NCBI GenBank assembly: GCA_039621445.1
Contig: CP154956.1
Span: 39,706,553-39,770,552 of the forward strand
Reading direction: 5' to 3'
DNA length: 64,000 nt
Origin: Euglena gracilis
Taxonomy: Eukaryota; Euglenida; Euglenophyceae; Euglenales
The position numbers and the translations under genes are program-made. The notes under the pieces are model-generated. The model made no database searches and had not been told where the DNA came from. It saw only the letters and a program-made list of their open reading frames with translations. Of the stretch, positions 38,351-49,977 are shown piece by piece (the stretch's first letter is position 1; every line of letters begins with the position of its first letter).

Positions 38351-38489
38351 TGTGGGGGGGCCTGTTTTATTTTTTTCCGGCGGTCCTTGTCCAAAACCCT
38401 CCCCTCGGGCCTGGGCCGGGTCTGCCTCGGTCACGACGCACATGCAATTCTTTTCAGCTGGCGGCAACTTTGGTTTGCTCTTAAAAGCC

Positions 38490-38662
38490 GACGAGGGAGC
38501 TCATCCGCGGTGGCCTTCCATACTGATGCGACAAATCTCCTTTAGGTTAGCTGCAGACCCCCTCGTGTGAATAAAAAACGACCTAAATACAAAATGCTTT
38601 AAACTGTGCAATAAAAAACGAGTTTTAAACGACAAACGATTAAAATACCGGGCGAACCCTGG
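38490..38662. repeat. Left arm of a 2-kb-spaced inverted repeat
   Basis: About 170 bp is matched in reverse complement by 40340-40512. Shared words are gcgacaaat-tcc, agctgcagacccccc, gacctaaatacaaaatg, caataaaaaacgag, tttaaacgacaaacga and taaaataccgg. The 1.68 kb between the arms contains G/C-run repeats, a CA tract and the 10-bp minisatellite. Confidence 0.8.
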
Positions 38663-38859
38663 GGAGGGGTACCAACCCCCCACCGTTCACCCTACCCCAT
38701 CGGCGGTTGGAAAGTCCCAAAGGCAAAAAAATGTAAGCAGGGAGTATAAGATTTTTTTGGGTGGCCATAGCCCCTGTGGTTTCGTTTGAAATCGCTTGCA
38801 AGAATTTTTTCGGAATGTTTTGAAGCCCATCAAGGAGATTGAGGTTTTGAGCACATTCC

Positions 38860-39085
38860 CCCCCGGGAGGGGGGAGGTCGTTTTCACAACCCCCCGGAGG
38901 GGAGGAGGGCGAATTATTATCCCCCCGGAAGGAGGGGGGGATTTTTTCATCCCCCCGAAGGAGGGGGGGGGGGGCGCCGAATTTTTGACAAAAATCCCCC
39001 GGCCCGAGGAAGGCAGGGGGGGCAATTTAATTTTTGACAAAATTCCCCCTGGCCCGAGGAAGGGGGGGTGCCATTCCCCAATTCT
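38860..39085. repeat. Imperfect tandem ccccccgga-ggaggggg units
   Basis: Five to six ~45-bp units each have a C run followed within a few bases by a G run, so each can fold back on itself. They are separated by aattttt-rich spacers. No coding sequence is present. Confidence 0.75.
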
Positions 39086-40150
39086 CGGCAAGAATTTCCA
39101 TTGGATCAAAACAAGTCTTTTATTTGTGACCCCAATTCCTTTTTGTTTGCCAGAATGAGTTGAGAGGTTTTGTAATTCTTTTCCTTTGGAATTAAGTAGG
39201 ATGCTTCTTGGTTTCAAAGGTTGATTCACTCTCACATTTTTAACCAAAAATTGTTAAGTAGGTTCGAGTTGGGTCTTCCCTCATGGAGTTTCGAGTTATG
39301 TTTTTTGGAGAGGGAGGCACCATTCCAGGGGGGGGGGGTGTTTTCTCCCCACAACGGTGACAAAAAAAGGGAGGAAATGCTGCCCGTTTTGTTCGCACAC
39401 GGTTGCAAGTGCAAAAAATGAGGGGGGGCACGTACCTCGGATATGAAGGAAGTCCCCTTAGCCCATTATTCCATCGGGAAAGGACTTCGGATTTGGATTT
39501 GAAGGCGATGAAGGAGGAGTTGGGCGCATGCACACACACGTGCACACATTTTCAGAAGGCATCATGAGGATTTTATGTGCTCGGCTGGAACATGGTGAAC
39601 ACATTGTGTGGTTTGGCATACAATGTAGGTTCTGATTTTGTTCGAGGGGCACAGGCTTGTTTCTTCATTCCATTCCTCGTCTCTCACAAAATGGTGTTCC
39701 CCGAGTTTGATCCTCGACCCCCCGCCTCCAAAGAACGCGACTTTCAGAATTTTTTTGAATTACTTGACTTTTTGATTTTTTCGGAGTCCGACTAAAGTCG
39801 CAAGGGAGGGGGTGTAGACCGTTGGGGTCGTCAACGGTCTAAGAGGGGGGGAAGCATCCAAAGGACCATTTTTCGAAGTCGCGCAAAAAACCGCTAAGTG
39901 CGCGCTTAAATCCACATTTCAGACACAGCTCAGACACACACACACACACACACACACAAGGGGAAAAAGACAAAAGGGCCCACGCCCCTCAGGGCAAGGC
40001 CAGCGAGAATCGAAGTGAAACCAAACAGTGACAGGCGGGTGCAACGGCTCGCGGTGACCCGTCCCGACGGCAAAGAACAGCACGCCGACACGGGCGACGC
40101 GCTCGCACGGGCGACGCGCGGGCACGACACGCGCGAGACACGTGCGAGCC

Positions 40151-40280
40151 GTGCCGAGCCGTGCCGAGCCGTGCCGAGCCGTGCCGAGCCGTGCCGAGCC
40201 GTGCCGAGCCGTGCCGAGCCGTGCCGAGCCGTGCCGAGCCGTGCCGAGCCGTGCCGAGCCGTGCCGAGCCGTGCCGAGCC
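40151..40280. repeat. 10-bp minisatellite gtgccgagcc, 13 perfect copies
   Basis: Thirteen exact head-to-tail copies cover 130 bp, preceded by a degenerate cgtgcgagcc unit. A GC-rich flank (40015-40140) precedes it and A-rich sequence follows. The perfection implies recent expansion. It reads as repeated RAEPCRAVPS-type peptides in all frames, which I do not interpret as protein. Confidence 0.95.
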
Positions 40281-40339
40281 GTGAAATAAAAACAAAATTA
40301 TCCTTAATATTAAAAAAAAAAACATTTCAGAAGTCAGGC

Positions 40340-40512
40340 GTCGCCGGTATTTTAGTCGTTTGTCGTTTAAACCTCGTTTTTTATTGCAGAGATTAAAACA
40401 TTTTGTATTTAGGTCTTTTTTTATACACTGAGGGGGGTCTGCAGCTTCCCTAGAGGAAATTTGTCGCTGGCGAATGGACGGCCACCCCTGGATGCGTTCC
40501 CTCGTCGTCCAT
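40340..40512. repeat. Right arm of the inverted repeat paired with 38490-38662
   Basis: Reverse complement of the left arm with scattered substitutions. It ends immediately before the first satellite array (from ~40584). Confidence 0.8.
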
Positions 40513-40583
40513 GAAGATGGAACCAAAGTCGCCGCCGGCTGAACGGACAGATTTTAAATGCGTCGTGACCGGAGGCAAATCGG

Positions 40584-42096
40584 GCCGTTCGAGGGCCCCA
40601 AAATAACAAAATCCCTTGTGTTACCCACCCGTTTTGGGGGACAAATCCCTTTTGTTGCCCAACCGTTCGAGGGCCCCAAAATAACAAAATCCCTTGTGTT
40701 ACCCACCCGTTTTGGGGGGCAAATCTCTTGTGTAACCCAACTGATTTGGGGGGCAAATCCCTTTTGTTGCCCAACCGTTCGAGGGCCCCAAAATAACAAA
40801 ATCCCTTGTGTTACCCACCCGTTTTGGGGGTAAATCCCTTGTGTAACCCAACTGATTTGGGGGGGCAAATACCTTTTGTTGCCCAACTGTTCGAGGGACC
40901 CAAAAATAACAAAATTCCTTGTTTTACCCACCCGTTTTGGGGGACAAATCCCTTTTGTCGCCCAACCGTTCGAGGGCCCCAAAATAACAAAGTCCCTTGT
41001 GTTACCCACCCGTTTCGGGGGTCAAATCCCTTGTGTAACCCAACTGATTTGGGGGCAAATCCCTTTTATTGCTCAACTGTTCGAGGGCCCCAAAATAACA
41101 AAATCCCTTGTGTTACCCACCCGTTTTGGGCGGCAAATCCCTTGTGTAACCCAACTGATTTGGGGGCAAATCCCTTTTGTTGCTCAACTTTTCGAGGGCC
41201 CCAAAATAACAAAATCCCTTGTGTTACGCACCCGTTTTGGGGGGCAAATCCCTTTTGTCGCCCAACCGTTCGAGGGCCCCAAAATAACAAAGTCCATTGT
41301 GTTACCCACCCGTTTTGGGGGGCAAATCCCTTGTGTAACCCAACTGATTTGGGGGCAAATCCCTTTTGTTGCTCAACTGTTCGAGGGCCCCAAAATAACA
41401 AAATCCCTTGTGTTACGCACCCGTTTTGGGGGGCAAATCCCTTTTGTTGCCCAACCGTTCGAGGGCCCCAAAATAACAAAATCCCTTGTGTTACCCACCC
41501 GTTTTGGGGGTAAATCCCTTGTGAAACCCAACTGATTTGGGGGGCAAATCCCTTTTGTTGCCCAACCGTTCGAGGGCCCAAAGTAACACAATCCCTTGTG
41601 TTGCCCACCCGTTTTGGGGGGCAAATCCCTTGTGTAACCCAACTGATTTGGGGGGCAAATCCCTTTTGTTGCCCAACCGTTCGAGGGCCCAAAATAACAA
41701 AATCCCTTGTGTTACCCACCCGTTTTGGGGGGCAAATCACTTTTGTTGCTCAACTGTTCGAGGGCCCCAAAATAACAAAATCCCTTGTGTTACCCACCCG
41801 TTTTGGGGGTAAATCCCTTGTGTAACCCAACTGATTTGTGGGGGCAAATACCTTTTGTTGCCCAACTGTTCGAGGGACCCAAAAATAACAAAATTCCTTG
41901 TTTTACCCACCCGTTTTGGGGGGCAAATCCCTTTTGTTGCCCAACCGTTCGAGGGCCCCAAAATAACAAAGTCCCTTGTGTTACCCACCCGTTTTGGGCG
42001 GCAAATCCCTTGTGTAACCCAACTGATTTTGGGGCAAATCCCTTTTGTTGCTCAACTGTTCGAGGGCCCCAAAATAACAAAATCCCTTGTGTTACC
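40584..42096. repeat. Satellite array 1, ~38-bp modules in higher-order units
   Basis: Three related ~36-40 bp modules follow one another. One carries caaaatcccttgtgttaccc and acccgttttggggg. One carries caaatcccttttgttgccca and cgttcgagggcccc. One carries cccttgtgtaacccaactg and atttggggg. They combine into ~77-bp two-module and ~115-bp three-module units. The array ends at 42096 in ttaccggagggatgaaaataccgc, whose reverse complement starts array 2 at 57 kb. Because unit lengths are often multiples of three with no stop, frames over 200 codons are open in several phases. Confidence 0.92.
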
Positions 42097-42424
42097 GGAG
42101 GGATGAAAATACCGCTCTGCATTATTTACCAGTTGTATTAATATCGAAGTGATTTTTGAACGGAATTAATCCGAGCGATAACGGAGGTAGAGCGGATTTT
42201 GTCCAGCGGTATTCAGGGTTGGGCGGGAATTTTCCGAACGGAAATTTCTCGGAGAATTTCTCCTAAAATTTTCCCGGGCCTCGGAAAATTTTTTTCCTAC
42301 ATTTTCCGGATAAGCGAAAACATGTACGACGGCTGACCCATCGGCAAGGCTGAACGTCGCTCTGGGCCGCAACTGATTTGTTAACCCTGAGTGAAACCCA
42401 CGTGCCTCACCCAGAAACTTCCTT

Positions 42425-43390
42425 CCCACCTCACTGTGCAAGCTGTGGCCCAAAACTGGCCACCGTGGCCCAAAAATGTCAACAACCTGTGGACCAAACA
42501 ATTGCCACCACCTGTGGCCCAAAACTGGTGACCATCTATGGCCCAAAGCTGGCCACCACCTATGGCCCAAAGCTGGCCACCACCTGTGGCCCAAAAATGG
42601 CCACCACCTGTGGCCCAAAAATGGCCACCACCTGTGGCCCAAAACTGGCCACCACCTGTGGCCCAAAAATGGCCACCACCTGTGGCCCAAAAAATGGCCA
42701 CCACCTGTGGCCCAAAACTGGCCACCGCCTGTGGCCCAAAGCTGGCCACCACATGTGGCCCAAAACTGGTGACCATCTGTGGCCCAAAGCTGGCCCCACC
42801 TGTGGCAAAAACTGGCCACCTGTGGCCCCATGGTGCCCAAAATGGCACCATCTGTGGCCCAAAAAGCCCAAAAAGTTTCAGGCCCAATGTGGTGGCCATT
42901 TTTGGGCCACAGGCATTGGTCAGTTTTGGGCCACAGATGCTGGACAGCTTTGGGGCAGAGATGCTGGACAAGTTTGGGCCACAAATGCTGGCCAGTTTTG
43001 GGCCCAAAACTGGCCACCGCCTGTGGCCCAAAGCTGGCCACCACATGTGGCCCAAAACTGGTGACCATCTGTGGCCCAAAGCTGGCCCCACCTGTGGCAA
43101 AAACTGGCCACCTGTGGCCCCATGGTGCCCAAAATGGCACCATCTGTGGCCCAAAAAGCCCAAAAAGTTTCAGGCCCAATGTGGTGGCCATTTTTGGGCC
43201 ACAGGCATTGGTCAGTTTTGGGCCACAAATGCTGGCCAGTTTTGGGCCACAGATGCTGGACAGCTTTGGGGCAGAGATGCTGGACAAGTTTGGGCCACAA
43301 ATGCTGGCCAGTTTTGGGCCACAGATGCTGGACAGTTTTGGGGTGGAGATGCTGGACAGTTTTGGGCCAGGTGTGGTGAACAGTTTAAAC
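42425..43390. repeat. gtggccca-(a)nctggccac array with inverted halves and a 290-bp duplication
   Basis: From 42440 to ~42880 the unit ctggccaccacctgtggcccaaaa repeats head to tail. From ~42890 the orientation flips to ttttgggccacagatgctgg. The block ~42710-42930 is repeated nearly exactly at ~43000-43228, including the flip. Every unit is itself partly self-complementary (tggccac / gtggcca). Long open frames on both strands (up to 416 codons) come from the repeat. Confidence 0.85.
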
Positions 43391-44022
43391 ACCACCCGTG
43401 GCCGAAAATTGGCCACTGCCTGACTAAAAAGCGTTCAGAACCTGTGGCTTTTGGCTTTTCGGGCAAGGACATTTGTGGACAAGCAGAAAAAGAAGGCAAG
43501 ACACAAAAACAAGTTTCATACCAACTGCAGCGTGCTGACTTAATGTAATAAACATTCTCCAGGTAACATGACTTCTGCAAATAAACATTCTGGTGGTTGA
43601 CGTCCTTCAGCTTCCCACAAACTGCCACCTTGACTTCTACTCAAAATTGTCCACTTGAAACCGAAAATCCTGAAGAGCCATCAATTGGCTGGCACTGATG
43701 AAATAATGATGCAAACCTTGGCCAAACCGATGATTCAACCCGGTCGCTTCACGTTGCCTTCCAACAGTCCTCATGACATTCATCCCGGACCTGTGAGAAC
43801 GGAGAAAAAAAATGAAAAAATTCATAATTCCAATCGCGCATGTGATGTTCGCGACTGCTGAGTATTAATTCGCAATTTTCCATTTTCCCGTTTTTTTCGC
43901 AAAGAAAAGAAATAATTGCCCCTGAGGAGAAATTGCCCAACCCTGGCGGTATTAAACACCAATATCGCGGAAGAAGTCGAGAATTGCGGCATTCCTACTG
44001 AAATCAGGGTTTCCTCTCCAAA

Positions 44023-44495
44023 ATGAGTGGAATTGCCAGCTATTTTTCTGGAAGACCAGCCATAATCCCAGCAACCCAAAGAAATATACTGCAAGCGCTC
44101 CATGACAGACCAAAGGAAAAACCGAAAATGGCCACCAGGAAAACCAAACCCTGGTCCAAATGGACACCGGAAACACGAGAAGAGTGTGCCAGATTGTACA
44201 AAAAGTCCAGTTATGGTGCTGTGAAGACCAAGTACCCTACTGGAGGTCGTGAAACGGGTTCGACATACAGGTGCCATCCTTGATGCAGAAACGATCTGTT
44301 TCCTTGGTGACCAAACTGTGAAAGAAATGCGGGGATCTCACGTCGACAAGCCACTGCTGACAAAAAATTGGGCACAGTCGTTTCGGTCTGGATTTTGTTT
44401 TGATTCCTCACCATCTTCCAATGCCCTTCAGAAGGCGTCACAAGCTCACGTCATTGCGGAAACCCACCACAAACAGACCCCCTTTGACACCTGAG
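44023..44495 (+). pseudogene. pogo-like (DDE_1-like) transposase, N-terminal part
   Basis: It starts at an ATG at 44023. The segment WSKWTPETREECARLYKKSS looks like a helix-turn-helix DNA-binding region. One frame shift later, HVDKPLLTKNWAQSFRSG resembles the conserved 'l-t-k-x-W-a-x-s-l' segment that precedes the DDE domain in pogo/Tigger-like transposases. The gene is cut at GAG (44493-44495) by copy B, and coding sequence resumes at 48342. A helix-turn-helix start and a DDE_1-like core downstream support one original gene. Confidence 0.65.
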
Positions 44496-45137
44496 GGGGG
44501 TGCTACCCCCGTGACCCCCCCCGTGACCCCCCCCGTGACCCGCCCGTGACCCGAGAATCGAGCCTTCGATTTTCATACAATGCATCAACCTTCATCACTT
44601 CATCCTTTCTTTTCATTCATCATTTCAGCCTGTTTTTTTGATGTCTAGGTGGCGTTTTTGGTTGCTTTTCATCAATTTCCTGGTTCAAACCATCGAAAAT
44701 TTGCCTTGACATGGTCTAAAAATGGAAAGTGGAAAGCCAAGATTTGAGGCAAAAATTTTTTCGACCCAAACAATGCCGCTTCTTTGCCATGTGAATTTGA
44801 CCCAAAACATTGGCAAGGGGAGATTGCTCAAGTAGGAAAGAATTTCGTGACAAAAAGGGGAGAGGGGAAACATGAAATTTTTGTGGAAGAAACCCCCCAA
44901 AAAACTGAAAAAACAATTGTTCTCACCCCACCTTCCATTTGGACAACCAAACCATTTTTTGGCAACCACTTTTTGGAACGTCCAACGCACCTCCACACCC
45001 AAAAATGGGCAAAAATCTTGTCACCTTGAAAAAGTGCCAAAAATTGGTGCATTTCTGCAACCAAACCAACCAAAACATAATTTTTTGGCTACTTTTTTTC
45101 ACAGCTGGCAATAAAAAAAACACTTTTTTTGGTTTAA

Positions 45138-45258
45138 GCCGGCGTTTGAGACGCCGGGCTCAGGACAAAACCGGCGTCCCCCCCCACGGGCTTTCGGACG
45201 CCGGTTCTGTCCTAAAGCCCGGCGCTAGGAACGCCGGCTTTGTCCAAAGCCCGGCGTC
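45138..45258. repeat. CCGGCGT palindrome cluster in copy B
   Basis: Three GC-rich inverted units with the words gccggcgtttgagacgccgg, ggacgccggttctgtcc and ggcgctaggaacgccggc. The order and spacing are nearly identical to those at 60030-60158, including a C run after ccggcgt. Confidence 0.85.
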
Positions 45259-47454
45259 CGATTTTCATTCCTAAAAATGTCACCAAAAGTGCCCAAAAGT
45301 GGCCCTAAGGTGCTGGTATGAGTGTTTCAACCATCAAGGACAATGAATTTTGCCATCTGGGGACCACTAGGGTGGATATCCAAATTTGGTGAAAATTGGC
45401 CCAGATTTGGAAATAGAGTACCGTGCAGCGTGGAAAGGTCTGATGAGCACCGCTGGTTGTCTGTTGAAAAGAGCTTTCGATCGAGGGGTAACTTGGTACC
45501 CTAACGTTGCACGCAGCCCGAGATACGCTCGCGATCGTCGGATCGGCCAGAATCTGAGTCGAAATTTGTCGCAATTTTCAGTGATTTTTGGTTTAAGATG
45601 CTTAATAAACCTTACAGAAACGTTTTTCCTCTTCGAATCAACGACCTGAGGGCCTTGGGGGTGCACCAGAGTTGTGAAATTAGGATTCCCCACTGACAGA
45701 AAATAAGACCTCCAGGCGACGTGGCTGAATTTGGTGGTGATCGCCAGTAGCAAAGGCCGTAATCTTTCACGTAAGTAATTTTCATGAAATTTCACGGCTT
45801 GTGTAAGTAATTTCGTGGACCATGAAAAGTTCGATTTTCATTGACTGTGAATATCTGCTTCCTGCGGAAAAGAACTGCTTCTTTAGTGTCCTTTTTAGTC
45901 CTTTAAAACATCGTCTGAAAGGAGTAAGGGCTAACGGCTTTTGCTTCCCTAGATGTAAGACCATTTTGCGTTCGCAGTTAGGAAGCAGTCCCGCGGGGGC
46001 CATCGTGTTCAAAAAAGGGGGTCTTTGGTACAACAATCTTCTTTCCCAAAGCCACCAGCTTGAAACTAGCTTTTTCTTCCGAAAAGTATTTTCAACAGAA
46101 ATCCACTGGCTCGGCTGTACGGGGGGGGGGGGGCAAACCCATCGCTCACCACGGCACTGAAAATTGGCGCCGCCAGGAAAACGGAAAGCCCTGGTGGGGG
46201 GGGTTGGAACCCCCCAGGTTGAGGGGATTCCCGTACAGCCCTGACACTGGGGGGGGTGCCAGTTTTCAGAACATGCTGCAAGAAAAAAACCCTTTTGACA
46301 GATAAAAATTTCAGGAAGATAAAGGCTGGAAACACAAGCAAAAGAGAAAACCAATAAAGAAAGCAAAAAACAAAGTGCGCAATTTACAACAACAGAGTCC
46401 TGTGTTTTTTCTGAAAACACCACAGGACCCTGACAAGAGCTGCCAATACCTTCACGTCTTCTTCTTCTTTTGTAACTTCTTTGACTGAAACTTCACTCTA
46501 ACTTCACATTCCACACGTGGAACCTGTGAGTGGAAGAATCACACATGAAACACAACCTGGATGACGGACAAATGGGACGGAAAAAATAACATTGGCAAAT
46601 CTGGCAAAATTCCAGAATGAAGCCACATGTCCTAAAATTAAAAGCACACAATGACAGCTGAAAACACTCCCAAAACACAGGTCAAAGACAGAGCTGCAGC
46701 AAGTGTTCTCTGTGAAATGGAAGCAAAAGTTCCTTCATGTAAAACACCCCCAGAAAACCACACAGACCGCCAGAAAATGATGGAAAAACAGAACGCACAA
46801 TAGAAGACCTGCCACACAAGAGGGTGGCACTCAAAATTGTCACTCAGCGGAGCGTATTTTGGAAAAAATGGCAAATTTTTGAAAGTGGTCCAGATGCATC
46901 AGAAAAGACCAGGAGAACAATTCCTCAAAAGTCACCTTCAGGGGCGCATACCTGCTTCGACGTTCAATAAATACTGCATCAATATACTCCTTATCCTTCA
47001 AATAGTTCGATTCTGAGTTCCAGACAAAGAAAAACAACGAATTTCAAGGGGAGAGCACACCAGTTTTGCTCTCAATTAGGAAGTCCTTCCGTCCGCGATC
47101 ACCGCGAATGCCTTGAAACTTTTGAGATTTCAGTTTTCTGAGATTTCATGAAAATATGGAAAAATGCAATAAAACCGTGCAAATTTCACTTTACTGAAAT
47201 TTCAGGCCTTTTGAAAACTTTTGGCCATTGCTAATCGCCAGTCGTCTGATGAAAAGAGCTTTCGATCGAGGGGTGATTTTATACCTGGACGATTGACACA
47301 GCCAGAAATACCCTCGCGATCTCCGGAATTTGGTGAAGTGCAAAGTGGTGTGACATTGCAGTTAAGTGGTCGGAGATTGGTCCTGGGAGTGTCCTTTGGC
47401 CGAAGGGGGGGGACGCCGTCCTGAGCCCGGGGTCTCTAAAACGCCGGCTTAAAC

Positions 47455-47575
47455 AAGAGGTCTCGGACGCCGGTTCTGTCCAAAGCCCGGCGTTCCAAAC
47501 GCCGGTTCCGTCCTTCGGACGGAACCGGCGTTTGGAACGCCGGGCTTTGGACAGAACCGGCGTCCGAGACCTCTT
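47455..47575. repeat. Perfect 59-bp-arm hairpin, CCGGCGT family
   Basis: The arms 47455-47513 and 47517-47575 are exact reverse complements with a 3-base loop (ttc). Within each arm are ggacgccggttctgtcc and cccggcgttccaaacgccgg, so smaller hairpins nest inside the large one. Confidence 0.92.
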
Positions 47576-48341
47576 TTTTGTAGTAGTGTGTGTGTGCTTT
47601 GTTTGGGATTTTTTTTGGAAAAACATAGTCTCACCTCAGTGATGGTGAAGACGAGTAGCTGTTGCGCCTTGTTTCTGCTTCATCCAAGACCGTCAGACTG
47701 AGTGGTCTTCAAAATGGGAGTTCTTGATTTGCTTTCCCTCTTGTTTCTCAACAGTTGGCCGGCGATGAAGGAACCTCAGTTGCAAAACCCATGCCGAAAG
47801 GTGGGGGGGGGGGGCGGGCAAATAATGTGTTTTCCAAGAAAAATCCAATTTTTTCAAAAAAAATTTTGTTTATGGTGTTTTTTTTATGGTGTTTTTTTTT
47901 CTTCAAAAAAACATGGTTTTTTTCAAAAAAATTTTGCCAGCTTTGCTTTTTCCCCCCTTCAAAAATAGCCTTTTTGGGACATTTTTCAAAAACAGGCCAA
48001 AATGCATCCCAAAAAAAATGTAACGGTCAAGAAAATTCTAACAAAATTCCATTACAAAAAAAAATGAAAAAAATGACCAATTTTGGACATAAAAATCACC
48101 CAAGAATGACCACTTTCAAACCAAAAGGCATTTTTTGTTCAAAAATGGCCCCCAAATGGCCAAAAATGATTACTTTTTGGACCCGAAAACCACCAATTTT
48201 GGGATGCTTGCCGCCCTTCTCGTGATGGGATGCAACAACATGGATGCTGCCTCCCGACCACCTCCAAAGTGGCATACTTCCCCCGTGCCCCCCCCCCCCG
48301 TGACCCCCCCCCGTGACCCCCCCGTGACCCGCACCACCCCC

Positions 48342-49174
48342 GAGTTGCTTGCGGAGCTGAACAACTGGCGTCAACAGTTCACAAACTGGACAACACAACA
48401 CCAAGTCCCCCCCCAGCTTGCAATTTGCAGCTGACGAAACCCCCGTACAGTACGTGCCTCGTGCCCAGGGCACGTTCGTCGAGCAGACTGAGAGAGCCGT
48501 CTACATACTAACAGACGGCCACAAGCGACAAATAACGGGGACACCCATTGTGAGTCGGGCACAGGGCTTGAGGGAAACCTCCAACCACCCCTATTTTTCC
48601 CCCCATTTTTTTCCCGCAACGGCCCTGGCATGGACGGAACTATACCTGCAATGCAGCTTAGGGGGGTTGGTACACCCCTCCCCCCCCCCTCTCCGAGGGC
48701 CTCGTCACACCATTTCCCCCCCCTCCCCCCCCCCTAGCCGGACCCCCTCGCCACGGCGTACCAACCCCCCTTATCTGGCGTGGGAAGACCCTTGCCAGTA
48801 CACCCCGCATTTCTTCACATCAACAGCCGCTTATTTCACAGGCCATTTTCCACGAAGTGGCACCGAAGAAGTCTCAAACGCACCATACTTTTTTACGACT
48901 TTTGGACAAGGTCAGGACAATTGCAAGGGAACGCAGAGCCATTCTTGGTCTTGCTGAAGACCATCCGTGTGTTCTGGTGCTGGACAATGTTTCAAGCCAT
49001 GCAAAGGATGATATGACGGCAGTTGAGGGACTGGCAAACATGTACACTGTGGACAACATTGCTGGAATGTACTGCTACTTCGGACTGCCCAATCTTTCAC
49101 ACTTGTGCAACCCAGGTCTAACACATGCTTCCCATTCTCTGGAAAAAAACTGACACAGGGGACCAAGCAATCAA
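48342..49174 (+). pseudogene. pogo-like transposase, DDE core (interrupted)
   Basis: Pieces: LAELNNWRQQF; ADETPVQYVPR (first catalytic Asp region) with TDGHKRQITGTPIV; then, after a 110-bp insertion, RLFHRPFSTKWH; then HPCVLVLDNVSSHAKDDM (second Asp region) and LPNLSHLCNPG. This order (D-x-T-x-v ... K-R-Q-I-T ... l-D-N ... C-N-P-G-D) fits the DDE_1 superfamily. Frameshifts and three later insertions make it inactive. The terminal 186 bp (48989-49174) are duplicated beyond the next repeat. Confidence 0.72.
48661..48770. mobile_element. 110-bp GGGGGGTTGGTAC-ended element, 3-bp duplication TTA
   Basis: It has perfect 13-bp inverted ends (GGGGGGTTGGTAC / GTACCAACCCCCC). TTA flanks at 48658-48660 and 48771-48773. 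Excision with one TTA restores the transposase frame (LQCSL joined to SGVGRPLP). The interior is C runs plus the gccggaccccctcgccacgg phrase also found, inverted, at 37.17-37.32 kb. Confidence 0.88.
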
Positions 49175-49615
49175 TGGTTAGGAAATTTTAGCTGGACCCC
49201 TTGGGTTTTTTCAGAATTACGGTTTTTGGACCCTTTTCGCAAATTCCAAAATCCACTGTTCACCTGCCATGTTGCCCCTTGATCGATAACCCTTCTCAAG
49301 GGTTTTAGATGGCCTTAGATTTCAGCCCTGCTGCATGGTATTCTATTTCAGAAAATCCCCAGATTTGGCCAAATGGAAATTGTTGCACAAAATACCCCAA
49401 TTTCTGGCCAAATACCCCCCAAAAAGTGCTCAGATATGATTGCCACATGTCTACTAACCATTTTGGACACTTTTGGCACTTTTCATTTTCGGTCCCCAGG
49501 ACGCCGTTTTCCCGCCCGAACCGGCGTTCTGGACACCGGTTCGGCGCAGAAATTTCTGCGCCGAACCGGCGTACAGAACGCCGGTTCGGGCGTGAAACTA
49601 GAGCCCCAATACACG
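49175..49615. repeat. Palindrome-bearing dispersed repeat, copy at 49 kb
   Basis: It is nearly identical over its length to 62929-63378 and inverted relative to 28262-28640. It runs from tggttaggaa through 'ccttgatcgataaccc' and 'ggtattctatttcagaaaa' to a double CCGGCGT palindrome and 'caatacacg'. It is flanked by two copies of the same 186-bp piece of transposase, with gtttcaag shared at the junction. Confidence 0.8.
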
Positions 49616-49905
49616 GTTTCAAGCCATGCAAAGGATGATATGACGGCAGTTGAGGGACTGGCAAAGGGGGCGGCTGGCCGTCCGTCCGTCCGAGCCGTCC
49701 GGACGTCTTCAGCCGGACGTATGCTGGACGCCCAGCCGTCCGTCCGGACCTTCGATTTTTTCGCCAGCCGTCCGTCCAGCCGGACCAATGTCTGTCTGGC
49801 CAGCCGGCCGGAAACAAAAAAAAAATCCTTCTCCCTGAAAAGCAGTAACGGCGTCCCTCTCCTCGTGGTGTCAAATCAGGAAAAACACAAGAAAAGCACA
49901 AAACT

Positions 49906-49977
49906 GCCCCCCGGCGGGATTCGAACCCGCGACCTACCAATCACACGCTAACCACACGACCGCTACACCACGGGGGG
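49906..49977 (-). tRNA. tRNA-like sequence, anticodon uncertain
   Basis: On the minus strand a 7-bp acceptor (CCCCCCG / CGGGGGG) and a perfect T arm (GCGGG-TTCGAAT-CCCGC) enclose a D-arm-like GTGTAGCGGTCG. The anticodon stem can form only with wobble pairs, and the loop (cgtgtga) lacks the usual T at position 33. It is probably a tRNA-derived remnant. It lies ~240 bp inside the left end of the 3961-bp element. Confidence 0.45.

Larger units (their letters stand above)
44496..48341. mobile_element. GGGGG-ended element, copy B (3846 bp), 3-bp duplication GAG
   Basis: The left end is GGGGGTGCTACCCCCGTGAC with gtgaccccc units and cgagaatcgag. The right end has cgtgaccccc units ending gcaccaccccc. 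GAG lies at 44493-44495 and 48342-48344. Removing it with one GAG restores a frame T-P-E-L-L-A-E-L across the joint. The interior contains palindromes at 45.14-45.26 and 47.46-47.58 kb, and ~1.8 kb (45.3-47.2) absent from copy A. No domain-bearing frame is seen. It is probably non-autonomous and mobilised by a relative such as the element at 49666-53626. Confidence 0.82.

Noticed and set aside
40806-41740. Open frames of 219-235 codons on both strands through satellite array 1, and 258-355 codons in array 2 (57108-58175)
   Set aside because: They occur in several phases and both strands at once, and encode only repeats of the satellite unit. The repeat lacks stops by chance.
42166-43416. 416-codon minus-strand and 336-codon plus-strand frames
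   Set aside because: They consist of WATGGGHFWA- and WPPPVAQ-like repeats translated from the ctggccac array, with no domain or codon bias.
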